In this document: one piece after another, positions 1 through 8,666 of the stretch
Position numbering within the stretch: the first letter of the stretch is position 1
Layout: each line of letters starts with the position of its first letter
Assembly: GCA_023435565.1 (NCBI GenBank)
Contig: JAEYRN010000103.1
Location: 1-64,000 of the forward strand
DNA: 64,000 bases
DNA from: Bacillota bacterium
Lineage (GTDB): Bacteria; Bacillota; UBA4882; UBA8346
Reading direction: 5' to 3'
The notes under the pieces: model-generated
What the model was told of the DNA's origin: nothing
Database searches by the model: none
Seen by the model: only the letters and a program-made list of their open reading frames with translations
Program-made: the position numbers and the translations under genes

Positions 1-126
1 GCAAAAGCACCTTCGGTGAAACTTGCGAATGCCTTGAGATGAAGTTTGTTGGAAAGCCGTATGCGGGAAAACCGCACGTACGGTTTGACGAGGGGGGAAG
101 GCATCCGTGCCTTTCTCTACTCTACC
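1..126 (+). mobile_element. Group II intron 3' end (domains V and VI)
   Basis: The segment holds a domain V-like hairpin at about 54-88 (AGCCGTATGCGGGAAA paired with CCGCACGTACGGTTT), the GAGGGGG linker and a domain VI-like hairpin at 98-114 (AAGGCATCCGTGCCTT), then CTCTACTCTAC near 125. This is the typical 3' end of a bacterial retroelement intron. A nearly identical tail lies on the minus strand at 36612-36710, and the two diverge just after CTCTACTCTACCT, which places the intron-exon boundary. The reverse transcriptase, if present, lies before the window. Confidence 0.8.
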
Positions 127-222
127 TAATTTAGGGCAGAATAAGTATCCCCGAAGAGGGCCGAAGGTCCTTACCTCTTGTAGCCGGATGGCTTTATCCT
201 CCGGTTGGCAATATTTAGCTTA

Positions 223-278
223 TCAAAAAGGCTGCTGCAAAAATTCATTTTGCAACAGCCCCTTTTTACTACTTTTTT
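223..278 (+). terminator. Intrinsic terminator-like hairpin
   Basis: GGCTGCTGCAAA and TTTGCAACAGCC form a long stem with a T-rich 3' flank. The same hairpin, also followed by a GTATAAAGG motif, recurs at 10915-10972, so it is a repeated terminator element. It may end read-through from the intron. Confidence 0.6.
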
Positions 279-408
279 CCAAAGGAGATTCTTTTTTTTG
301 CGTATAAAGGAGATAACTTAAGATTATCGAAAATTATTATACTTTAATTATAAATTTTTTATCTTTAAAGTTATTAAAAATAATACTATCATTTAAAGGG
401 GTATGTCT

Positions 409-726
409 ATGACAAAATGTAAAATTACCGTGCTAAAAAGACAGTTAAATGAGGAGTTAGCTAAAGAATATTCCGGTACCGAAGTTACCAAATGCACGTT
501 TTTTGAAGAGGGCCAAGAATTTATCTGTAGTTTGTTTGAGAAACCTCAGAATTTCTGTGATTGGGCTTGGAATGATATTTATAAAGTCATTAACACCTTA
601 TATTCCGGTGGGAATTATTCAACCGGGGTTTTCGAGAATTGGATGAAAAAAGATAATATCATGATAGTATGTTGTACGGATGGTATTAGACCGGTTTCCT
701 TCAAAATAGAAAGAATCGAAGAATAA
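409..726 (+). CDS. TIGR04076-type conserved small protein
   Basis: This protein of about 105 residues matches the pattern I know for the TIGR04076 family: it opens with KCKITVLKR, has a central FCDWAWNDI segment, a GG turn, and a C-terminal CTDGIRPVSFKIERI. The function of the family is unknown. Two in-frame ATGs exist (403 and 409). AAAGGGG at 395-401 is one base from the first and seven from the second, so 409 is preferred. A short-chain dehydrogenase starts 13 bp downstream, so the two are probably co-transcribed. There is no signal peptide, so it should be cytoplasmic. Confidence 0.75.
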   Translation: MTKCKITVLKRQLNEELAKEYSGTEVTKCTFFEEGQEFICSLFEKPQNFCDWAWNDIYKVINTLYSGGNYSTGVFENWMKKDNIMIVCCTDGIRPVSFKIERIEE

Positions 727-739
727 GGAGAACATCAAT

Positions 740-1438
740 ATGCAAAATCTTTTAATCACCGGAGCCGGACAAGGTTTAGGTTTGTCATTGACTAAAAAAT
801 TTCTGGAGATGGGCTACTTTGTTGTCGCAGGCTGTTACGGCTCCTCGGATAATCTTTTAAGCTTAAATGGTAGTTACGCCGAACGGTTAATGACAGTCCC
901 GATGGATGTGACTAATGAAACTGAAGTTGCCAAAGCTGCTTCCGATACGGCAAACAGAGTTGGTAGTTTGGATTTATTGATTAACAATGCCGGAATCCAT
1001 CTGGAACAGGCCTACTTACCTTTAGAGGAGATTGATTTTACAAGTATGTTGACAACATTTCAGGTGAACACTTTGGGTCCGCTTAAAGTTGCCAAACACT
1101 TTGTCGGGCTTTTGGATAAAGGAGCCGGTAAACTTTTAGTCAATATATCCTCAGAAGCCGGCAGCATCTCCGATTGCTGGCGCGACCGGGAATTTGACTA
1201 TTGCATGTCCAAAACGGCTTTAAACATGCAGTCAAAAATATTGCAAAACTATTTAAAATCCCGTGGCATAAAAATCTTAGCCCTTCATCCCGGCTGGATG
1301 CGTACGGAAATGGGTGGAGCAAAGGCGGACATTACTCCCGAGGAGGCAGCCGAAGGGATCTTCAAACTAACCCAAAAGAAATGGAGTTTGGATGAAAGAA
1401 TGTACTTTGATTATAAGGGAAAACCGATGAATTGGTGA
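740..1438 (+). CDS. Short-chain dehydrogenase/reductase (SDR)
   Basis: A 232-residue classical SDR, an NAD(P)-dependent oxidoreductase. The Rossmann glycine motif TGAGQGLG is at residues 7-14, NNAG at 82-85, the catalytic serine lies in NISSEAG near residue 138, and the YCMSK catalytic pair is Y154/K158. The length is normal for a C-factor-like single-domain SDR. The substrate cannot be told from sequence. The start has AAGGAG 10 bases upstream. The gene follows the TIGR04076-type gene in an apparent two-gene operon closed by a terminator at 1473-1507. Confidence 0.9.
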   Translation: MQNLLITGAGQGLGLSLTKKFLEMGYFVVAGCYGSSDNLLSLNGSYAERLMTVPMDVTNETEVAKAASDTANRVGSLDLLINNAGIHLEQAYLPLEEIDFTSMLTTFQVNTLGPLKVAKHFVGLLDKGAGKLLVNISSEAGSISDCWRDREFDYCMSKTALNMQSKILQNYLKSRGIKILALHPGWMRTEMGGAKADITPEEAAEGIFKLTQKKWSLDERMYFDYKGKPMNW

Positions 1439-1472
1439 ATAATCAGCAAAGTGATAGTTCTAACTGCTTTAA

Positions 1473-1507
1473 AATCCTTGGGATTAAACCCCCAAGGATT
1501 TTTTATT
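1473..1507 (+). terminator. Intrinsic terminator after the SDR gene
   Basis: A perfect 10-bp stem (AATCCTTGGG at 1473-1482 with CCCAAGGATT at 1491-1500) is followed by a T run. Confidence 0.9.
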
Positions 1508-1685
1508 TGCTCCAGATATTTTAAGGTTATTAGCTGTAATTATATAAATGGTAATTGGTTTATTATTTATTGATAAATAATCTTATGCCAGAAATACTTT
1601 TCGTTATTTAAAAATTTAACGGGATTTGTTATTATTATGTTATTATGGTAAAATAATATAACTTAACTCAATATTAAAGACTTAA

Positions 1686-3089
1686 ATGTTTTTGAATGGA
1701 GAGTGTACAGAAATTTTAATTTTTTGTATTTTATTATGGATATTCGCAACAATCTTAATTGTTACCAATCGAAGGAATAATGCGATCCGCTTAATTGGTT
1801 TAATGACATTTTTTGTCGGATGCGGAGGTTTGGCTGATGTATTATCATATCAGATAATTCCAATTACACCACACCCAGAATTAATTAATACCATGAAAAC
1901 TGCTGCAGGATTTCTCAATTCATTAGCTTATTACGGCGCTCCCTATTTGTTATTAATCTTTAGTATTTCCTATTCGGAGATTTTAAAATCAAAAAACAAA
2001 TCTTTTATTTATTCGGTATATGTAATATTATTTCTTCCAATGGTGTTTATGTACGCTCTCTTCCCATTTTACCCAGTTTTTCAACCACCATTAAAACTTT
2101 TATGCTTTTTAGCAATTCCATACTTTTTATTATCTGATTTTCTCTTAGTTTATGGGGTCATTTTAGCAAAAGACCGTCATATTCAAGAACAAAAGTTATT
2201 AAGTTGCATATTATTAGTACCGCTTGCATCATTATTGTTTTTTGCAAATTATGTCGGACCTATCTATGGATTGGACGGAATATCTCTGGCATACTATAAT
2301 GATACCATTGGAGTTATCACTTTGCTTGGTTTTATTTTGTTAGCGGCTAAATATGGTGTTTTAGGCGTTAAAATCGATGCTTTTAATATCAATAATCAAA
2401 TGAAGATAGCAACCTTGGGAACAAATATGCTTAACCACTCCCTGAAAAACGAAATTGCCAAGGTAAAAATATGTATCAAAAATATTACATCATTCATAGA
2501 ACCCAATCCGATTACCACTGAAAGTATGCAAATAATTGATGGCGCTTTTAACCATTTATTTAATATGGTCTCGCGAATTCAAGAAAAGACAAAAGTAATT
2601 GTTTTAAATGAAGAACCTTGCAATTTATGGAATATTGTCGAGTGTTCCATAAATAATATAAAAATAATTTCTCTATACCGCAATATCAATATCATCAATA
2701 AAATTAAACCGGGAATTGTTTTTTTATTTGACAGAGTTCATCTTGAAGAAGTAATATACAATATCCTAAAAAATGCCATTGAGGCAATTCCTATTTCAAA
2801 AACAGGGCGAATTGAAATAGAAGCCAAAACAAAAAGAAACCAAATAATAATCGAAATACACGATAATGGTTCCGGTATTGAAAAAGAGCTTTTACCATCA
2901 ATTTTTGAACCTTTTTTTTCGACTAAGCACCCGGATGATAATTTTGGGTTAGGTTTGTCTTATAGCTTAAACGTACTTCAAAAAAGCGGTGGTACTATTG
3001 AAATTAATAGTGAACTCAACCAAGGAACATCTGTTTTGCTGAAATTCCCAATATCTAAACTTGTATCAATATATCCTATCCGGCTTTAG
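1686..3089 (+). CDS. Membrane-bound sensor histidine kinase
   Basis: A 467-residue sensor kinase. The first 230 residues or so are hydrophobic and form about seven membrane segments, like the 7TM sensor regions of histidine kinases. The likely phospho-acceptor box is LNHSLKNEI, with the histidine near residue 251. The C-terminal HATPase domain (about 340-460) shows the N box (NILKNAIEAIP), G1 (DNGSGI), F box (FEPFFSTK) and G2 (GLGLSYS). The ligand is unknown. The start at 1686 has only a weak ribosome binding site. The response regulator ORF begins 43 bp after the stop, so the two probably form a two-component pair. Confidence 0.88.
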   Translation: MFLNGECTEILIFCILLWIFATILIVTNRRNNAIRLIGLMTFFVGCGGLADVLSYQIIPITPHPELINTMKTAAGFLNSLAYYGAPYLLLIFSISYSEILKSKNKSFIYSVYVILFLPMVFMYALFPFYPVFQPPLKLLCFLAIPYFLLSDFLLVYGVILAKDRHIQEQKLLSCILLVPLASLLFFANYVGPIYGLDGISLAYYNDTIGVITLLGFILLAAKYGVLGVKIDAFNINNQMKIATLGTNMLNHSLKNEIAKVKICIKNITSFIEPNPITTESMQIIDGAFNHLFNMVSRIQEKTKVIVLNEEPCNLWNIVECSINNIKIISLYRNINIINKIKPGIVFLFDRVHLEEVIYNILKNAIEAIPISKTGRIEIEAKTKRNQIIIEIHDNGSGIEKELLPSIFEPFFSTKHPDDNFGLGLSYSLNVLQKSGGTIEINSELNQGTSVLLKFPISKLVSIYPIRL

Positions 3090-3132
3090 AGACATGATGC
3101 AAATACTATATTCCCTTCGGAGGAATCATTTT

Positions 3133-3759
3133 ATGGGTAATATAATCAAGTTATTTATCGTCGATGACGATCCCGGATGGGTAAAATCCCTTTCCATTTT
3201 TTTTAATGGGCATCCCGACTTTTTTGTTTGCGCCACAGCCTCCAGTAGGGATGAAGCCGTTCAATTGGCAAAGACGGTAGACTTTGATGTGATTCTTATG
3301 GATATAAACCTCTCAGGTAACAGATATGATGGGATATATGCCACATTAGAGATTAGCAATTTCAAGAAAGCAAAAATAATAATGATCACATCACTTGATG
3401 AAGAAAAAATTGTAACTAATTCTTTTATTGCCGGGGCAATCAATATTATTTATAAGATGGATTACGAAAAAATTCCTGAAGCAATTCGCGCGGCCATCCG
3501 TGATAATACACCCTATGAGCTACTATTGAAAGACTATTTAAGACTCAATAAAGAAAAAACCTTAGCCAAACTTACTTCATCCGAAAGAGAAATTTTTTCA
3601 TATTTGGAACAAGGCTATACTCCGTCCAGTTTAATAGTAAAGTTAAATAAAGCTGAAGGCACTTTAAAAAATCAAATAAATAGCATTTTAAGAAAATTAA
3701 ATGCCAAAAATTGTAAAGAGGCTGTAGAAAAAGTAAAGCTGATTGAGTTGCAATTATAA
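3133..3759 (+). CDS. NarL/LuxR-type response regulator
   Basis: A 208-residue regulator. The receiver domain has the acidic VDDD cluster near residues 10-13 and the phospho-acceptor aspartate in ILMDINLSG. The C-terminal helix-turn-helix begins at LTSSEREIFSYLEQGYT and is of LuxR type, though less canonical than usual. A longer frame opens at 3061, inside the kinase gene, but GGAGGAA at 3118-3124 points to ATG 3133. It is the expected partner of the upstream kinase. Target genes are not evident. Confidence 0.88.
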   Translation: MGNIIKLFIVDDDPGWVKSLSIFFNGHPDFFVCATASSRDEAVQLAKTVDFDVILMDINLSGNRYDGIYATLEISNFKKAKIIMITSLDEEKIVTNSFIAGAINIIYKMDYEKIPEAIRAAIRDNTPYELLLKDYLRLNKEKTLAKLTSSEREIFSYLEQGYTPSSLIVKLNKAEGTLKNQINSILRKLNAKNCKEAVEKVKLIELQL

Positions 3760-3838
3760 TGAAAATTATTTAATCCAAAGGATTTTATGGGTAATTCCGA
3801 ACAATAAGTATTGGTGTTAATCCAGTATTTTGGCATTA

Positions 3839-4498
3839 TTAACAACAATTATTGATTTTAATATTATAACTTTTAACCGCCCAAAGTACTCCGTTTAACA
3901 CCGTTTTTTGAAACATCTCATTTTTAAAAGCTCGTTGATCATGACCTAATGCCAGATAAAACAAAGCTCCCGCTCCAACCTCTTTTTCCCATGCGAGTGG
4001 AAAAGTTTTTCCTTCAAATTCCCCTTCCATCAATACTTTTAATTGTGATAGGTCTTTAAACTCAAACATATATAACTCATCTTCGATTCGAAAATCAGAT
4101 AAGCCATTTGTCAGAGGGTGCTTTTCCTTACTGATTTTGACGGAAAATTCGTGCAAAGGAGGATGGTTTATAAACCGGGCTCCAAATAGCTCGTAATATT
4201 CCGGATTAGCATAAGAGATTCCGCAATGAATCCCAAAGATCCGCTTCCCAGAAGCGATAAAGTCCAACAAATTCTGCATCTGACTTAGAGATAGCATTTG
4301 ATCCCATGACTCGACATAAGTAATCAGAGCGTCATATTGGGAAATGTTTTCTTTCTCCAACTCCTTTCGGTCCTCGGTGAATTTGAGTTCCAATTCCATT
4401 CCGGATAAAAGCTCCTCTATTGTATGAGCAATACCGGAAAAAGGATGGTATTGATAATTTGTAAAATCGCCAATAATCAGTATTTTTGGATTTTTCAT
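3839..4498 (-). CDS. ThuA-like glutamine amidotransferase-fold protein
   Basis: About 219 residues with the ThuA (trehalose utilisation) fold: ILIIGDF at the N-terminus, a YDALITYVES strand, the nucleophile-elbow-like segment FGIHCGISY, and the typical ending ALGHDQRAF...NGVLWA. Family members occur in sugar-metabolism operons and their biochemical role is mostly unknown. The longer frame to 4606 lacks a ribosome binding site, whereas GGAGGG lies five bases before ATG 4498. It is convergent with the response regulator gene and appears monocistronic. Confidence 0.8.
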   Translation of the reverse strand: MKNPKILIIGDFTNYQYHPFSGIAHTIEELLSGMELELKFTEDRKELEKENISQYDALITYVESWDQMLSLSQMQNLLDFIASGKRIFGIHCGISYANPEYYELFGARFINHPPLHEFSVKISKEKHPLTNGLSDFRIEDELYMFEFKDLSQLKVLMEGEFEGKTFPLAWEKEVGAGALFYLALGHDQRAFKNEMFQKTVLNGVLWAVKSYNIKINNCC

Positions 4499-4602
4499 CT
4501 TTGCCCTCCATTTGGTCATTAATATTATTAATTCCGCGAAACTATGGTTTAATCCTGTATTAAATGTAATATCATAAATTTCGTTTGTTTTATTATGAAC
4601 AG

Positions 4603-4660
4603 CCACTGAGGCACAGAGACGCGTAGAAAAAATAATATAAATCTTTCTCTGAGTTTTAAT
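4603..4660. repeat. CACAGAG-type dispersed repeat copy
   Basis: GCCACTGAGGCACAGAGACG followed by TTTCTCTGAG about 45 bases on is a degenerate copy of the CACAGAG-type inverted repeat seen more clearly at 29363-29430. Confidence 0.4.
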
Positions 4661-4827
4661 GTCTATTACAATATATATATAATCTAATTTTTTTTGGAGA
4701 CACAGGTAACACCAGGTTTACAATTTTATATTTTTACAGCTTTATTTATGATAAAATATTGCTGTTAAATTGGTCAAACCAGTTGGGAATGGATGCCTCA
4801 AACATTTCTTCAAGGATGGTGTACTTC

Positions 4828-5754
4828 ATGGCGACAAAAACCGAAAATAAAAACTTGGATATTTACTTATACGGAATGACCTTACTATCTACCATCCACC
4901 TTTTAGCCGGTCCCTACCCTGATGCCGACTCTTATCAGGAGATTAAAGAAACTCACGTCTTGCCGGGTGGCGAAACAGCTAATTCTGCAATCGTACTGGC
5001 TAATTTGGGCTACCAAGTGAAAATTGACGGACCTTTTCTAGGAAAAAAAACCAAGGCTGAACTTGATAATTTCTGTGCCAAACATGGCATTGATTGTTCC
5101 GGTATGCATTTCGACTCTGATTTTGACGGAGTACAGGATCTCGTACTAATTGATAAAGATTCAAGGACGGTCTTTGGCAAATTTGCCAAATATTTTAGTG
5201 GTGTAAAAAAATGGTCTGAACCGGACCGCTTCGCAATCGAAGCCGCTAAAGTAATCTCCTTGGATCCGTTTTTTGGGAAAGAGTCAGATATGGTAGCGGA
5301 ATATTGTGTTGCTTTAGGAAAAAAGTATATCACCATCGACTGCGCGCCCGAGAGTCCCCTATATAAAAACGCAGCGGCAACTGTAATCTCCAATGAATTC
5401 ATCAAAAACAATTTTCCTAAGGAGAATATTATTGATTTATATCAAAGATACACCATAGCCTCCGACGGCCTAGTCATTTTTACCTTCGGCGCCAGAGAGA
5501 TACTCTATGGCCGTAATGGTGAACCAATTAAAAAATTGACACCCTATAATGTGGATGTTAAAAGTACCCTTGGCGCGGGAGACACTTTTAGGGCCGGAGT
5601 GGTCTATGGAGTGTTAAATAATCTAAGCGATGATGATACCGTGAAGTTCGCCGCCGCTACCGCAGCCTCCGTTTGTATGAGGTTTCCAATGGCTTTGGAC
5701 CCGCCGGGATTAAACGATATCCTGGGTATTATCGGGGAAAATATAACTAAATAA
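4828..5754 (+). CDS. PfkB-family carbohydrate kinase
   Basis: A 308-residue ribokinase/PfkB kinase that would phosphorylate a sugar or nucleoside using ATP. The N-terminal sugar-binding segment contains PGGETANSAIVLANLG and the C-terminal signature TLGAGDTFRAG carries the catalytic aspartate (GAGD, about residue 252). The length is normal. The frame can extend to a TTG at 4759, but that lies in a promoter-like stretch (TATGATAAAATAT); ATG 4828 with AAGGA upstream is preferred. The substrate cannot be assigned. Confidence 0.88.
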   Translation: MATKTENKNLDIYLYGMTLLSTIHLLAGPYPDADSYQEIKETHVLPGGETANSAIVLANLGYQVKIDGPFLGKKTKAELDNFCAKHGIDCSGMHFDSDFDGVQDLVLIDKDSRTVFGKFAKYFSGVKKWSEPDRFAIEAAKVISLDPFFGKESDMVAEYCVALGKKYITIDCAPESPLYKNAAATVISNEFIKNNFPKENIIDLYQRYTIASDGLVIFTFGAREILYGRNGEPIKKLTPYNVDVKSTLGAGDTFRAGVVYGVLNNLSDDDTVKFAAATAASVCMRFPMALDPPGLNDILGIIGENITK

Positions 5755-5827
5755 TAAATTCAATAACTGAACTTCTAAACCGTCTCCCGTTGATAGGAGC
5801 AATTAATAATTATCTAGAGGTTTTTAA

Positions 5828-6301
5828 ATGAAGGCCAAAAAGAAAAAACTGACTCTTGTTGAAAAATATCCCCCTTCTCCTCCCTGCACTTGCGACATCT
5901 GCACCGGTTATTGCAAACGTCCCGGTTGGTGGACTGTTAAAGAAGCGGTTGAGGCGATTAAGGCCGGTTACGCCAATCGAATGATGCTGGAAATGGCTCC
6001 TGAACTTACTTTCGGTGTACTGTCTCCTGCATTTAAAGGCTGTGAAGGCGGAATTGCTTTAAATATTTATGCCAATCAGGGTTGTAATTTTTTTAAAAAC
6101 AACTTATGCGAACTGCACGGAACAGGCTTTATGCCTCTGGAATGCCGTTTTTGCCACCACGAACATACCGGGTTGGGTCAACAATGTCATTCGGATCTGG
6201 AAATAGATTGGCATACTCCCGAAGGCCAAAATTTAATAAAAGAGTGGGGAAAGCAAATCGGATTATGGGAGCGGTTGAAACAATATCAGTCCCGATATTA
6301 A
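5828..6301 (+). CDS. Cysteine-rich putative metal-binding protein
   Basis: A 157-residue cytoplasmic protein with about eleven cysteines: CTCDICTGYC near residues 19-28, GCEGG, then CNFFKNNLC and CRFCHH, followed by a second His-rich part. The pattern suggests a zinc- or iron-binding cluster, similar in style to YkgJ-type cysteine-cluster proteins, but I cannot place it firmly. It starts after a short basic stretch (MKAKKKK). The HEAT-repeat gene starts 16 bp downstream, so the two are probably one operon. Confidence 0.55.
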   Translation: MKAKKKKLTLVEKYPPSPPCTCDICTGYCKRPGWWTVKEAVEAIKAGYANRMMLEMAPELTFGVLSPAFKGCEGGIALNIYANQGCNFFKNNLCELHGTGFMPLECRFCHHEHTGLGQQCHSDLEIDWHTPEGQNLIKEWGKQIGLWERLKQYQSRY

Positions 6302-6317
6302 GTTATTGGAGAACCCA

Positions 6318-7115
6318 ATGCATGAATTAAAAGCGCTTAACAGGCAAAAACGCGGTCAAGTCTCGACGCAAGAGGTTAAGCAATACGAAAACGCATCCAA
6401 AGAACAATTAGCTTTTCTTTTAAATAACTCCGATCCCCAAAAAAGGACTATTGCCGCTATTTTGATTGGAACCAATAAAATAACCGAACTGATCCCAAAG
6501 CTATGCCAAAGTATCACCCAGGAGAAATCATTATATCCAAGAATTGCAATGTCCAAAGCTTTAGGGAAAATGGGAGAACCGGCGGTTAAGCCATTGATTG
6601 CTCTTTTAGGTAAAATAGGCACTAACCATGAAAGGGATTTACCTAAAAAATATTTTAATAAAAAAAGTTTCCCTTTAGCTAGAGATCTTGCCGCCAGAAC
6701 TTTGGTTAAGATTGAAAGTCCGGCAATTCCAAGTTTAATTGAAAAGATAACCAACGGAGACCAATTTGAAATCCAGCAAGCATTAGATGCAGTTGGTGGT
6801 ATCGTTAGCCGTACCAATGACCGGCGGCCATTACCTATATTATTACAGGCCTTAGCCGATTATTCAGCTAACGAAATAACCACCTGGAAAATAGTTCGAA
6901 CGTTAAGCGCTTTTAAATGTATGGAAGCGGTCGAACCTTTAACCAAGATGTTATCCCATGCCAAACCGTCGATTCGTTGGGAAGCTGCACGAAGCATTGG
7001 ATTAGTTGGAATAGTAACCAAAGAAGTAGCACAATCCTTACAAAGTATATTAAACGACGAAAATACTGAAGTAAGGAAAGCAGTTAAGATTACTCTAGAA
7101 GAATTAAACATTTAG
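6318..7115 (+). CDS. HEAT-repeat protein
   Basis: About 265 residues built of repeated two-helix units. Examples are MSKALGKMGEPAVKPLIALLGKIG and RWEAARSIGLVGIV followed by a final VRKAVKITLEELNI unit. HEAT repeats are scaffolds for protein or DNA contact, and the PBS-lyase-like subgroup is common in bacteria. A TTG at 6306 opens the frame, but GGAG at 6308-6311 fits ATG 6318. It follows the Cys-rich gene closely; a joint function is only inferred. Confidence 0.8.
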   Translation: MHELKALNRQKRGQVSTQEVKQYENASKEQLAFLLNNSDPQKRTIAAILIGTNKITELIPKLCQSITQEKSLYPRIAMSKALGKMGEPAVKPLIALLGKIGTNHERDLPKKYFNKKSFPLARDLAARTLVKIESPAIPSLIEKITNGDQFEIQQALDAVGGIVSRTNDRRPLPILLQALADYSANEITTWKIVRTLSAFKCMEAVEPLTKMLSHAKPSIRWEAARSIGLVGIVTKEVAQSLQSILNDENTEVRKAVKITLEELNI

Positions 7116-7259
7116 AAGGTGTTTCGCATGCGCTATAGCGGCATGTGTTTGTATGTCCTTTCCGGGAGTATTAAATGCACCAAGTTATGAAACTGTAGCA
7201 GATTTTATTAAATCCAAAAAATAATAAAGAAGTTAAAAATTGTATGATAATGTCCTAAA
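7116..7259. other. Intergenic stretch with a possible coding remnant
   Basis: A short frame at 7153-7224 (MSFPGVLNAPSYETVADFI, stop soon after) reads like the C-terminus of a lost gene and has no ribosome binding site. No terminator is seen. Confidence 0.2.
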
Positions 7260-7274
7260 ATGAGGAGGTTAACT

Positions 7275-8420
7275 ATGACTATTTCTCAACGGCGCAACGA
7301 CATCGACTGGCTCCGCGTTTTAGCGGTCTTGTTATTGATACCCTTTCACTCCCTATTGATTTTCGTTTTAGACCCTCATTCAATCGTGTATATCAAGGAC
7401 ACCATCAACTGTGATTTATTTGACGAGGTTGCCGGTGTGATCCACCAATTCCATATGCCTTTATTGTTCGTGATCTCAGGTATATCAACCTGTTTTGCGT
7501 TAAATTTTCGTAGCGGTGGCCAATATCTCCGGGAACGAGTATCTCGTTTATTAATCCCGGCGGTTTTCGGAATTGTAATACTGGTTCCGCCCATGACTTA
7601 TATCACCCGTATTGCCCGTGGTGAGGCTATTTCTTTCTTAGATCATTTTCAAGGTTTTTTCCGCCTCAATCTCCATGACCTGGCAGGTATTAACGGTACT
7701 ATTACCCCGGCGCACCTTTGGTTTATCGTTTTCTTGTTTGTATTCTCAATTTTAGGCCTACCTCTGTTTGTAATGTTACGCCGCCAATTGGCTGAAGGGT
7801 TTATCAAAACCCTCGCCCGATTCTTCAAATTACGTTTTACACTCTTTCTTTTGGCTCTTCCGATAGCGCTGGCAGCTGCGGTAAATATTTTGGACGATAA
7901 AAATCCCCTTGTCTATTTTCTCTTCTTTTTCTTGGGTTTCTTGCTAGTCACCGACGACAGATATTTTGAAGCGATTGATCGGGATTGGCCAGTAGCGGTG
8001 GTCCTGGTAGTTATCTTTGAATCTCTACGGCAAATTCTCCATTTTTACGCTGCTCCATGGTCCTTGCCTTGGGTCCTATTCGGACTGATGGTCCAGTTTA
8101 ACCGTTGGTTATGGGTACTGGCTTTGTTAGGCTTAGCCCACCGTTTTCTTACCTTCGGCGGTACAGTCTTGCGATACCTTTCCGAAGCGGCATTTCCGGT
8201 ATACATCCTCCATTTACCCTTGAATACTTTGGTCGGATATTTTGTAATCAAGCTCCCTACCAATATTGGGGTAAAATACATCCTGATTGTTTTAGTTACC
8301 AACGTAATAACCTTTGCCACCTATGAAATGATTAAACTAAATGGTCCTTTGAGATTCTTATTCGGTATGAAAACATCAAAACCGGCTAAACAAGGCACAC
8401 AAAAAATTATTAATCAATAA
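7275..8420 (+). CDS. Integral membrane acyltransferase (Acyl_transf_3/MdoC-like)
   Basis: A 381-residue polytopic protein with about ten membrane helices. It starts with the family hallmark RRNDIDWLRVLAVLLLIPFH (catalytic-type histidine after the first helix), then an FHMPLLFVISG segment and AHLWFIVFLF. These features match acyltransferase family 3, which moves acyl groups onto envelope glycans or other surface molecules. AGGAGG at 7263-7268 selects ATG 7275 over ATG 7260. The gene stands alone. The substrate is unknown. Confidence 0.85.
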   Translation: MTISQRRNDIDWLRVLAVLLLIPFHSLLIFVLDPHSIVYIKDTINCDLFDEVAGVIHQFHMPLLFVISGISTCFALNFRSGGQYLRERVSRLLIPAVFGIVILVPPMTYITRIARGEAISFLDHFQGFFRLNLHDLAGINGTITPAHLWFIVFLFVFSILGLPLFVMLRRQLAEGFIKTLARFFKLRFTLFLLALPIALAAAVNILDDKNPLVYFLFFFLGFLLVTDDRYFEAIDRDWPVAVVLVVIFESLRQILHFYAAPWSLPWVLFGLMVQFNRWLWVLALLGLAHRFLTFGGTVLRYLSEAAFPVYILHLPLNTLVGYFVIKLPTNIGVKYILIVLVTNVITFATYEMIKLNGPLRFLFGMKTSKPAKQGTQKIINQ

Positions 8421-8484
8421 TAGAAGTTTCTCTTTATCAACATACAATATATGTAAGGTTTTCAATTAGAAAAACGTTTTTTTC

Positions 8485-8513
8485 TTGCCATTTTCATTTT
8501 ATTGGCTTATAAT
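8485..8513 (+). promoter_or_regulatory. Sigma-A-type promoter for riboswitch and lipoprotein
   Basis: TTGCCA (8485-8490) and a perfect TATAAT (8508-8513) are separated by 17 bases, just upstream of the c-di-GMP aptamer. Confidence 0.8.
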
Positions 8514-8532
8514 CAAAATTAGAACAACTGAT

Positions 8533-8613
8533 TTGAAACGGCAAACCAAGTGAAAACTTGGGACGCAAAGCTACGGATCTTAAGCCTACAAGACAATGAT
8601 CGCCGGGCCGTCA
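8533..8613 (+). promoter_or_regulatory. c-di-GMP-I (GEMM) riboswitch
   Basis: The stretch shows the conserved GEMM-I parts in order: GGCAAACC, a GAAA-capped hairpin (CCAAG/CTTGG), GGGACGCAAAGC, and ATGATCGCCGGGCCG closing the P1 stem (ACGGC with GCCGT). It sits between a good promoter and the DUF4382 lipoprotein gene 54 bp downstream, so it probably controls that gene. No clear terminator follows, so the expression platform may act on translation. Confidence 0.9.
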
Positions 8614-8666
8614 AAATGGTTGTTTTTGTTTTAAATAAAATTAAACTATTCAAGGAGCTGATTGAA

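Noticed and set aside
107..307. 66-residue ORF over the intron tail and hairpin
   Set aside because: It is made of domain VI and the terminator hairpin sequence and has no ribosome binding site.
8550..8666. N-terminal extension of the DUF4382 protein
   Set aside because: This part lies within the riboswitch; the ribosome binding site and lipoprotein signal fit ATG 8667.
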